This document shows positions 23,101-35,500 of a stretch of DNA of 62,000 nucleotides, piece by piece (within the stretch, counting starts at the first letter, position 1; the number at the start of each line of letters is the position of its first letter). The notes under the pieces are model-generated. The model saw only the letters and a program-made list of their open reading frames with translations. It ran no database searches and was not told the origin of the DNA. The DNA is from Apostichopus japonicus (taxonomy: Eukaryota; Echinodermata; Holothuroidea; Aspidochirotida; Stichopodidae): assembly GCF_037975245.1 (NCBI RefSeq), contig NC_092580.1, forward strand, positions 25,092,501 through 25,154,500, written 5' to 3'. The position numbers and the translations under genes were made by a program.

Positions 23101-26100
23101 GCAATGAAAGACTACACTATGAGTAAAACAACTTGAGATGAAACATACCATGTGATGATAAGTTTGATATAAGTCTTTAAGTTTGAGGTTCCCTGGCAAG
23201 TAGTGCATCTATTCTGGCCATGCCCATTACAGGAGAAACACCTTCAGGATAAAAATGCATTGGCAATGGTTAGTACAAAGCAGAATGATGCCGCTGTGTA
23301 TGGTAAAGTAAAATTAGTCTTGCAAGCTGCTGTTCATTGGTGTGAAGACTCGCGCAAAAGAAACGTCTAATGCCGGTAATCTGACCTAGTTTCGAATGAG
23401 GTGTAACAGAAGTGTTAGACACCACCATCGATCCCAGAAAATACACACACACAGCTTGCTACCATCGGTAATTAGACACTAGTGTACAGTCAGTACATAC
23501 AGCTGCAGTCAATGCCCACAGAAAAGTGTACAAACAATACAGCGATGGACATCTCAGGTCCAGCTAAAGATAACAAGGTATCACGTTTCATTACTGTACT
23601 GTCTGCATTTTGTAGCGACACTAAAAAAATGTCACTTGCAAACAACGGAAAGTTAACTTTTTCATATGGCCGCACTCGGTTTGGGGTGAGTCTTCAATGC
23701 TTTAATCAATATTGTAGTACTTGAAATGATACATGGAAGTTGCTTCTTTGCAAACTTCATTGCAACCATGTACCACAGTCTTCAATTGTTGTTACCCATC
23801 ACTACTACTATGCTAATCCGGATACTTCCTTTACACAGTGACTCTACTTATGCTAATCTGCACACTTCCTCTACACTGTATCTTTATGTTTTCCTCAGAT
23901 CTCTCTTTAAGTACTAACAATGAAGTAACCTTGCAGCCAAGCTTTAATGCCAAGACCAGACAAGTGAGGTGGATCTTGCAGTGTACAGACCAAGTCTGAC
24001 ACTGCCAGCAACAACTGATACAAAGTATATTATGCCTGATAAGAATTGTCTACAATATTAAACTTAGGAAAACTATTAAACCCATTACAATGGAAGAATA
24101 ACAAACAGCTTACCATACTAACAAAAAATTATGCAACACTTTGTATTTATGTATGTATGTATGTATTTTAGATCCTCCTGCAAGAAGGAACTCGCGAAGA
24201 AGCCATCATTGGCTTATCAAAGCCTCAAGCTGATCGAAGTCAGTCTCTTAGATTCATATTTAACGTCCATGATTACTTTATTGTCAACAACTCTGTAACT
24301 GGAAGACTTTGTAAGTACAAATTGAGAACAAGACCACTGTGTAAGGATAATATGAATCCAGGCCTTAATACCTGTATTTAAGTACAAATTGAGAACAAGA
24401 CCACTGTGTAAGGACAATGTTAAACCAGGCCTTAATACCTGTAAGTACAAATTAAGAACAAGACCACTGGGTAAGGACAATGATAAACCAGGCCGTAATA
24501 CCTGTAAGTACAAATTGAGAACAAGACCACTGTGTAAGGACAATGATAAACCAGGCCTTAATACCTGTAAGTACAAATTGAGAACAAGACCACTGGGTAA
24601 GGACAATAATAAACCAGGGCTTAATACCTGTAAGTACAAATTGAGAACAAGACCACTGTGTAAGGACAATGATAAACCAGGCCTTAATACCTGTAAGTAC
24701 AAATTGAGAACAAGACCACTGGGTAAGGACAATAATAAACCAGGGCTTAATACCTGTAAGTACAAATTGAGAACAAGACCACTGTGTAAGGACACAGTTA
24801 AACCAGGCCTTAATACCTGTAAGTACAAATTAAAAACAAGACCACTGTGTAAGGACAATGATAAACCAGGCCTTAATACCTGTAAGTACAAATTAAGAAC
24901 AAGACCACTGTGTAAGGACAATGATAAACCAGGGCTTAATACCTGTAAGTACAAATTGAGAACAAGACCACTGTGTAAGGACAATGATAAACCAGGCCTT
25001 AATACCTGTAAGTACAAATTGAGAACAAGACCACTGGGTAAGGACAATAATAAACCAGGGCTTAATACCTGTAAGTACAAATTGAGAACAAGACCACTGT
25101 GTAAGGACACAGTTAAACCAGGCCTTAATACCTGTAAGTACAAATTGAGAACAAGACGACTGTGTAAGGACAATGATAAACCAGGCCTTAATACCTGTAA
25201 GTACAAATTAAGAACAAGACCACTGTGTAAGGACAATGATAAACCAGGGCTTAATACCTGTAAGTACAAATTGAGAACAAGACCACTGTGTAAGGACAAT
25301 GATAAACCAGGCCTTAATACCTGTAAGTACAAATTGAGAACAAGACCACTGGGTAAGGACAATAATAAACCAGGGCTTAATACCTGTAAGTACAAATTGA
25401 GAACAAGACCACTGTGTAAGGACACAGTTAAACCAGGCCTTAATACCTGTAAGTACAAATTAAGAACAAGACCACTGGGTAAGGACAATAATAAACCAGG
25501 CCTTAATACCTGTAAGTACAAATTGAGAACAAGACCACTGTGTAAGGACAATGACATTAAACCAGGCCTTAATATACAGTACCTGTAAGTACAAATTAAG
25601 AACAAGACCACTGTGTAAGGACAATGTTAATCCAGGCCTTAATACCTGTAAGTACAAATTGAGAACAAGACCATTGACAATGATAAACCAGGCTTAATAC
25701 CTGTAAGTACAAATTGAGAACAAGACACTGTGTAAGGACAATGACGTTAAACCAGGCCTTAATACCTGTAAGTACAAATTGAGAACAAGACCACTGTGTA
25801 AGGACAATGTTAATCCAGGCCTTAATACCTGTAAGTACAAATTCAGAACAAGACCACTGTGTAAGGATACTATGAAACCAGGCCTTAATACCTGTCAGTA
25901 CAAATTAAGAACAAGCACTGTGTAAGGACAATGACGTTAAACCAGGCCTTAATACCTGTAAGTACAAATTAAGAACAAGACCACTGTGTAAGGACAATGA
26001 CGTTAAACCAGGCCTTAATACCTGTTGCGTCCGAGTCCCATACAGGAGGTGCATGGTCTATGGGTTGGACCATGATGATGATGATGATGACCTCCATGAT

Positions 26101-26541
26101 GACCTCCATGTCTCCCGTGGTGATGATCGTGGTGTATATTATGGTGGTGGCCGAAGTCCTGCACCCTCCCTGTTCCATGACAAAAGTTACATCTGGTCTA
26201 CAATTTAAAGATATAAAAGTCCATGTTTTAAAAGTTGCTTAAACTGTTGATATTTACTGAACATAGGTAACAATCTCACCGTGGCTAATATTTTGAGACG
26301 TAAAGAAAATGTTAACATTATCGGTTTTACTACACCGTTTTTTGAAAAAAAATAAAGTTTAATAATGTTACTGATAGCAATTTTATTTACGAATGGTGCC
26401 AATAGGTTTGACTTACCCGTCCTCTTCCAAGGCAAACATGACATCTACGGAACCCTGCACCATGGCAGTCATGACATGGCTAAAGGGAAAATATAAATGA
26501 ATGCATCAATGCATAAATAAATAAACAAACAAACAAACAAA

Positions 26542-26585
<44 letters not shown>

Positions 26586-29500
26586 AAATAAAAAAGATAT
26601 TAATTAATGGAAGCAGAGTCCTTGCAACATGTTACTTTGATCTACGAAACAGGTAAATGTATTACTCATGTTGTAGATTGTTCAAGGCTCCCCCATGATA
26701 AGCTGTGGCTGATTCACACAAACTATTATAGTACAGTATCTCATTCCTGAAAAAGCTGGAAGGTATTTTCACATGAAGGGTGTTACAAATATAACATACA
26801 CAGCTGGTCTAGCACTTACCAATACATCTGGGGGTGTCGGGTTTGGCTGTAAGTTGCTTTGATGAATTGCTCTTCTAGGGTAGATTCTTAGTGCAATATT
26901 GTGTCACCATCATCATAAATCATTTTTAACTATGTTTGTTATCGATGTACAGTAGTAAGATTGGACTGTAACTACCACAACTTTTAATATGTGCATCAAA
27001 ACTGTTAACCCAGCAGAGCTACACTTACATGTGCCATGGATTATATGTGATGACACTCTCTCTAACTTTTTCACAATCAATTCCCTCATTCATAACTACT
27101 GTACAATTATACGGAATCCTCAGCTTCTTTTGCATAATGTAAATTGCACAACTTCTTCCCACTCAAGCCTTCGTTATCGTGCTACCAATCTTTGGAACTC
27201 ATTACCCAAGGCAATAAGTGACAGGCCTAGCTTAAAATCTTTTATGTATAACTTAAGTAATTATTACTTAAAGAAATACTAACTCTTGACAAGTGATTGA
27301 AAGACTCCAATTTGTTGTATGGACAAACTCAGGTGTTCAGATGCACTGGATTGTTTTTTTTTCCGGGGGGGGGGGGGGTGTTATTGTTTTGTTATGGTCT
27401 TATTGTCCTATTGAATGAAATTGTGTATTTTGCTTTGTTGTACTTTAATTGGTCTCTTTCTCTGTATTTTAGGGAGCGAAGCACCCCGTCAAGCCCGCAG
27501 GGTTTATTGTTCCGCTTCCTTCACTTCATGTATTATTCACTACTACTTCATGTTATTTGTTATTTGTAAACGTTTAAATGCATGTTGTGGAAAACGAATA
27601 AATGAAATGAAAAGACTTTCAGCAAAGATTAAAACTTGCAGTTTTGGTTTGGTAGAAAATCTTAAACGTTTCTCTTAACAGCGTACTCATATAATCGAAA
27701 TGAAGAAACTTATTTCATATTTTGATAAACCTTTACATTTAAGACACTCCCAAGCAGGGAAGTAAAATGGGAGGACAAATGTCGACCCAGTAAAATTATT
27801 TTGCCCGCTGAGCATATTAAGCTTGCCATTTGTCCAGCTAGTGAATTAATTACCCAGCCAGCAAATAGCATTGCCCATACATTTTTAGTCATATCAGAGA
27901 TAAGCATAAACACCACAAACTAAACATTGGGGCCTGTTTCAAATAGAAGTTGAGAACTACTCATATATGCATATATATATATGTTAAGTTATCTATAACA
28001 AATTTTACAATAAGTTGAAGAACTCTGGCTATGGTATACTGTAGTATCATGAACGACATGAAATGATAAGTATGAATAAATGCCACATTTTTGCTTTGTT
28101 TTCCATAAAAAGTGCATAAGCAGTGGGTTGTGTGAATGATGATGAAAACACTGTTATATCACTGCAGGGAAAATTCCATGTTCCCACTCGGTGAACTAGA
28201 AAATAGATAATGGGTGGGTGAATATATTAGAGCAGCCCAATCAGTTTTGTTGTTTTGATGAATTCACTTTTCTGAAGTACCGTCTTGAAACTAGAAAGGG
28301 GTATATGTTTGTAAATGATGAGGAGAAGGCAAAAGAACTTAGGAAATCTTTGAACAAAGAGATAGCACGTTCAAATTTAGATAAAATGAGGAAATGGTTT
28401 GCTGTTGTTGCAAACTGCAATATTTGCTTTGAATATAAAAGTGACTAAATATTATGCTACAACTTGCAAACCCCCCCCCCCCCCAATTCAGTTGAATTTT
28501 CAAAGCAGTTCATAGACCAAATCGACTTGACACAAAACACATGAAAAACCTTCTATGTAAACATACACATAATAATGAAGGAAATTTATTAGTCAGGATT
28601 ACTAAACCGTCATCACACATTTACAAGTCTTTGTACTTTGCACCCATCAGGTGGTGATAACCGCATCAGCTTGGGCAGTCTTCAGATATTTACCTTGATA
28701 GAAGCTGTGTGAGGTACCTCAACCTCCATTTTACCCGCTTGAAATAGCGTTGGTGGGTTAACTGCAATATTCCAGGGACCTGGAGCAGGCCCATTGGCTG
28801 CACTATCAATAACCTGACCTGTAGTAGATATAGTGGTAGGCAAACATGTAGGGTAAATGATAAGACAAAGCTTCGTGACAAATGATTTCAAAAGAGATCA
28901 TACCATTCATGAACAATGTATGTGCTATTCACTTCTCTACATGCCTCCTGCACACTGCCTGACTGACCGTGTCTGGACTCAACTCCAATGTCAAAGACGT
29001 CTACACACTGACCGTATCGGGACTCAACTCCAATGTTAAAGACGCCTACACACTGCCTGACTGACAGTGTCTGGATTCAACTCGAATGTTAAAGCCGCCT
29101 ACTCACTGCCTGACTGTTCATGACTGGACTCAACTCCAATGTACTAACATAGAAGTGTGGAAACTTGTGCGGTGTACATGTGTGTTTACGACTACATCTA
29201 TGATTAGGCTAGTCATGCCACAAAGTTGCATTGACTTCAGTCAGGGAGGATACTATGTAGCCTTTTCCTGAATGACAGTTAATATGGTGTAGTGTTTGCA
29301 GGACTTCAACTGCCCAGTTGCAACAAATGTAACCAATCAGAGGGGAACAGATAAACATGTGACCTATACCAGCACCAACATGTGACCTAAACAGGCACCA
29401 TTTATCATCATGAGACCTATACGAGCACAATTTATCATCATGTGACCTATACGAACACCATTTATCATCATGTGACCTATACGAGCACCATTTATCATCA

Positions 29501-32500
29501 TGTGACCTATACGAACACCATTTATCATCATGTGACCTATACGAACACCATTTATCATCATGTGACCTATATGAGCACCCTTTATCATCAGGTGACCTAT
29601 ACGAGCACCATTTATCATCATGTGACCTATACGAACACCATTTATCATCATGTGACCTATACGAGCACCATTTATCATCATGTGACCTATACGAGCACCA
29701 TTTATTAACAGACTATTGTGCGAACGCATCAGTTCTTCAATGTGTGGGGGGGGGGGATCATTTTCAAACTTAGGCAAGACATACCAATAATATAAACTTA
29801 ATCCAAAATTAACTTTGAGAGTTACATTGCTTACAAGCAAGTGTCACATAGTACATACACACACACGCCATCACCACTGCATAGATTCCTTTTGCCTCTA
29901 CAGTACCAAGGATTTAAAAAAAAGAAAATATAGTCTCAGGTGGTTAGTTTACCTCGGTAAGGTTCAAAGGCATGCTTCGTCAGTCTTTTCTCTGTGAAGG
30001 TCTCCAGCTTGTACTGAAAGGAAGTGAAAAGTGAGATCATAGAATCACCACACTCAACTGCTTGCAACTTACAAATAGGTATTATTAAAGTTGCTGTGTT
30101 TATAGGTGAATGTTCCTCTTATATAGAAAAAAAGGTGCACTTATTTGTTTACGTTCCTGTATTAACAATGTTTAATAACAAGATGGTGTGATATTCTTGA
30201 GCACTTTAGCCTTATTCCCTCTCAATCTACATTGTAACTCACAAGCCATTAGCTGGGATATTTCTAGTCATGCAATGTCTCATGTAGCAAAATTTAATTC
30301 TTTTTTATTACAGAAGACTGTCCTATTTTGACATCTTACCATCAGTCACTATCTGTTCACCCACAGTTACCTGGGAACACCCACAGGGCACGATGATATC
30401 TGCCTTCAGTTTCTCCATTTGAGAATTTTCATTTTCGCTTGCAGTGATACCATATATTAAATTCACTTATGAAATATGAAACATCTTCACGGATCAACGA
30501 AACTTGAAGTTGAAAGTGAAAGAGAAAGGAGTACTACAAGGAAATTAGTCGATTGAAGCAGTGCCTTAATTATAACGAACAAGAAAGAACAAATGCCAAT
30601 CACGATGAATCGAAACAGCTCTAGACAGTTTTAACATCTGATATGGCTATACACTATTTATAGTGAGTCTACTGCACAATTGGGCAAGTTTTTCCAAATA
30701 CAACTGAGCATGAAACGTATTGTTTAGTTGCTTTAAATTTATAATAACAGTTTTCAAACATTAAGAATCACATCACTTTGAGACCAATTTCAACATACAG
30801 TCAAGCCCATCCCTACAAATATCTACAACATCAGATATACCTAATTTGATCCTACAATGTAAGTAGGAATTTGGCAGAGAGGTTAGTGTATATATTGCAT
30901 AAAAAGCAGCTGCTTGTTTAATGCTAGTTTGACTATGACTTCTGTGAGTATTTCTTCTTCTGTGAGAACTGATAGATATGTAGATAAACTAACTAACAGT
31001 GGGAATCAGTGGGAATCTTAAATAATTGACAAGTTCTATGTAGGACTGTAGGCATCTAGCTGCAGGCATATTTAATTGACGGCCATGATGTAAGTTTGTA
31101 CCTATCTATAGGCCTTTTAAATTGCTACATATTATGTCACCCATCTGTACACCTGCCTATTTCATTACATAACTCAGTATATATGCCTGTTGGGTGTGTA
31201 TAGTTGGTGTATATTACATACAGTAGCTATAGGCATGATATATTCTGTCATTTCAGGAATACTGCAGAACTTAAACGGCTGCATCCAGAGTTAAGAATTG
31301 TAAATGAAGGAATAAGTGAGAAGTGTTGCCTAAAAGTGTAATATTTAAAGGATATCTTGAATATATATTGAAAAAGTATCTTAAAATATCTTGAAAGGAA
31401 TACATGACACCATGTAAGATGTTCTAAAGAGAAGAAAACTTGCAGCAATTCTAAATGCATGCCTCTTTTCATCAGATAAACACACACATATATACATTTC
31501 AAACATTTCAGAGAAAAACCAACGAAGAATATCATTTGTTATATTAACACAAATTGTAAAATATGCTTACATGGAATGCAGACGACTGAACAATATCATT
31601 GATTTTCATGTTTCTAGCAGCTCCTGTCCCGTAGCAACATTTCTCGGAGACAAATTGCAAAAGTGCTTCTTTGGCTTGCTCATCATTGACTGATGGAGCA
31701 CTGCATGTGAAGAACATAAAATTGAACTGTAAGTGTGTATCAAGCAATGGAAATCCAATTGGACCATGCATTAAACAATTTGTTAGACTCATCAACCTAA
31801 TGGTAAAAATAAATATTCTTAAAGCCACTTTACGTAGTCTACCAGAAACACAACAGAATCAATACCAATCTGGACTGTCAAACAATTGTTGTTGTACTTA
31901 ATGAGACTACTAAATAATCACAGTATCATGGGCCATGGTAATGCATTTTCATTTGTAAAATCCCAACACTTTTCTGGTTTGGATTTTTACAAATACTGTT
32001 ACTTACCTGTCTCTGCACAACATATGCACTATAATCTACCTTAATCTACACAAAGTGGCAACTCCCCCCCATTAACCCACTTTCCAAGCCAATGTTCACT
32101 TCTTCTTGTTCCTTGTTCCCAAATCAATCACTCTGAAGACTTTTACTGGCTAGGTTTGTCTGAATTAAGGTAGGGCTATGTTAATGAAGATTAGAGTAGA
32201 TATGAAAGTAAATACTTAGGACAAGGACACAAATGTTTAACAGATCTACTCTGCATTCTATAGTTTAATTAACACTAAAAGTGCATCTACTGATGCACCT
32301 TGATTTATACATGCTCATATGGACAGAGGACAGATACATGGGTGTATATACTCACGGGGGCAAGTCTTGTCTCTGAGGAGGGCCTTGGCTACTCAAAGCA
32401 TCTTGGTAGGAAGGTGGAGGCAAAGCAGCATCCATCTGGTTATAACCAGAAATGGCGTCAAAGGCACTGGCAGGAGGTGCTGTAGGCTGCGGCTCATTGC

Positions 32501-35500
32501 TCTGTCACAAAAATGAGAAAAAAATATTTGATACAAACGATTATCAAGGGTTGATGGAAGATCAAAAGAGAAATAAGGAGAATGTATTTAAGCAAACTGT
32601 ACAATTGTGTAAGATCTTCAAACTACTGTCACTAGGCAATATCCCAAAGAACTGAATACAATTTCACGCAGACAGACTCCCATTATTACTGTAGGCTATG
32701 GAAATGGTATAGCACTAAACCTTTGGCTATAACAGTCTTGGTTAGTTAGGGTTAGGAAGCCTACAGTAGCTCATTTGAAACCCTATCGTTGTGATAATGG
32801 CTGACAATTATTCCATGCTTTCTCTTTTCCATAAGCATTGCAGAGAATGATGACATAGTTATCACGCCTAATCCATTCCTACTCCTGGTATTACCAGTTA
32901 ACATCCCATCTGACAGGCAAGAGTCTGATATCATGTAAAAACTTGGCACACCTTTATAATAAACAGTCAAGTTGCTACAAGTAAAAACACAAATGTTTGA
33001 AACGTCCAGTCCCTTGCTTTAAAGTTCACACACACTTGTACATGTATGCAAACACAAACCAAATCACCTTCTGTAACTTAATTATATGTGGAATCTTATT
33101 AAAATCTGTTATAACAGGTTATTGCAATTAACCATGACTTTTAAAAAGACTTCACGAATGGGAAAGTTAAAACAAAATTCCAACATTTTCTGTCCATTCT
33201 GTCACAAAATGAGCCAGCAAAAAATCGTTTATTGAAGCATTAGACAATAGACCTTTGATCATGGACATCCAGAGATGGTGCAATATTCTTTCCCTATAGC
33301 GAATGTAGACATCGCCAGCTGGCTACTGAATTGTGCGCAGGCTAGTGCAGTAGATGGACTAATTGTCACATTAGAATAGTATAATTTAGTTAATTTGTAT
33401 TTGTATGACAGAAGAAGTCAATCTGTCAGCTGTTTATTTTAGAAAGTTTTTTTTTAGTAACTTTTACTTTAGTCAATGCTGGTTGTTGTTGATGTTGGAA
33501 AGTAGTATCCAAGGATGTAGGACAATTTACATAAACCCTAATCCCTCTATTCACTACAAAAATACATGGTAGCATAATTGAGTATGTATACAAAAGAAAC
33601 ATCACCAGGTCAGGGCATAGTATAATAATACAAAGGTACAGGGTAGCATAGCATAGCTAGTGCACACAAAAGAAACCTACCAGGGCAGGACATAGTCAAG
33701 ATGACAATGTATTGTATTGCCAAGTTATGCAAATTGATACACTATTAATTATGTGTGACATCACATCCAGCCAGTGAAGTGAGTGTTGGATAAGATTTTT
33801 ATTCACTCTCCAAAATGCCATCATCGGATTGAGTCCTGCTATATCTCTTAGCTGAAAAAGACGGAGCTACAATATTGTGATTTTCATATCATGGGGCACA
33901 GGATCCTATATATAGGATACCTGTATTGAAGCCTGGGCTAGTATATTGTAATTTATAACTGGCATTTAACTGTGAAATCTGAAAACACAATTATTTCCTG
34001 GAGACTCCAGATTCACTCAATATGTAGTGTTCTGGATAGGGCAGCTTGTCGGCAGAGTTGGGATGGAAGTACATCACCTGACCGGAAAAAAATAAAGCTG
34101 TATTGCAGAGCTCGTCTGACAGTTTAAGAACTGGAACCATTTGCCACTTTCCTCTCACATTGGGTCGAAGACCGGAAGCTTTTGAGGATAGTTTTATCAC
34201 CGACTATAACACCTACCACAACCTGATATCAGCAACCACGTGTCAACAAGTATTGTCAACACCTTTAGGCAATATTCGTCATAGTGACAACTCAGAACTC
34301 ATTTTTTTTTTAAGATAAATGTTAAATCAGAATTTCATGATGTAAAGGGGGGAAAGCTCTTCAGAGTAGAAGAGGTAATCTCATTCTTTTATAGAGAAAA
34401 GAATATCCAATTAATATATATTAAGACTAAATTTATACGTGCCAGTTTGCTCTCTCGCAATTGAAAAAGATCCAGGGGTATCAAAACTTTGGAAAGTCTT
34501 AACCTTTTCAGTAGTTAAGCTAAATCTAGTATATGTTATCCTCTGGTAAAGATTGCGCCAAAGCAATCTGTTATCTCTAAGTATTCAGGAGTCCTACGTG
34601 TTCCTAAGCAGTATTACAGAACGCTGTAGCCTTTATTTTGCATGTTCCTTTTTTTTATTATTTTAAGGAGAAAGTTCCTCCTCAATAAATACCTATTCAC
34701 TTAAGAAGTTGAATTTATAAAACTTGTTCTGCATCATTAGTTGGTTGGAGTATTTCTTTTTTACATTGCATATTGATTTTGGATAGCCGCTAGGCGAATG
34801 TGTCGCATTGCCACTTGCATTCTTTTTGTGGGTGACAATTAAATGGGGGCCTATCCGGGAATTCTATCCAAGATTTAAGCATAAGCATTTTCTTTGACAG
34901 AAGTGAAAAATACATAACTGGTTGGTGTCATAAAATTCAACCTGTGAATTATATGTATATTAATTGTTTGTATTTACTTGTATTCGCAGACGAATTCCGC
35001 AAGAGCAGCTCTTATTTGGTCGGTCTACCTGTGTACTTCCATTCTAGCGTCTTACTGGCGGTCCCGACAAGAACTGAAGCAACATCTAACGTAATGTTGG
35101 TTGGCAAGTAGTTAATTGTGTTTTGTATTTTACATGTTTTATGCCAGACGTGAAATCCACTTACGCAATTAGTGTATCATTGTTGTTTAATCGTACAACT
35201 GTGTTACCTATGATATGAAATTACATTGTTGTCGGATGTAACTATAAATTGCGCGCACTCTAAACTAAACTGCAGGCATCAGTAATTGGTTTCAATACAT
35301 TGTCATTGTTATACATTAGTCATGACTAGTCAACTAGAGTTAGAAAAACTTGTGTCAATCGGAGAAAAGTTAGGTCTCAAAGGTGTAGAACTAAAACAAT
35401 TCTTAGATGATGAAAGGGACAAGCTTAAGCAAGAACGAGATGAAGAAAGAGATCGAAGAGCTAAGCAAAGGGCGATTGATGCACACGAACAAGAAGAAGA

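Noticed and set aside
24217-25611. Long ORFs of 464 codons (minus) and 399 codons (plus) over the same place
   Set aside because: They are products of the stop-free 63-bp tandem unit, lie in an SSUH2 intron, and are open on both strands at once.
29364-29840. Repetitive ORFs over the 30-bp minisatellite
   Set aside because: Artifact of a 30-bp period; it lies in an SSUH2 intron.
30380-30425. Extra SSUH2 exon around 30.4 kb (minus strand, CCCAG|GTAACT)
   Set aside because: The flanking exons 31571 and 29953 already join in phase with the family sequence; an exon here would interrupt a conserved block.
33991-34318. Small ORFs in the LTRs (also at 40765-41092)
   Set aside because: They are duplicated only because the LTR is; they overlap on opposite strands and match nothing I recognise.
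35286-35321. Upstream start for the retrotransposon ORF1
   Set aside because: The frame opens with TTG there; the first ATG is at 35322 and begins a normal Gag-like sequence.
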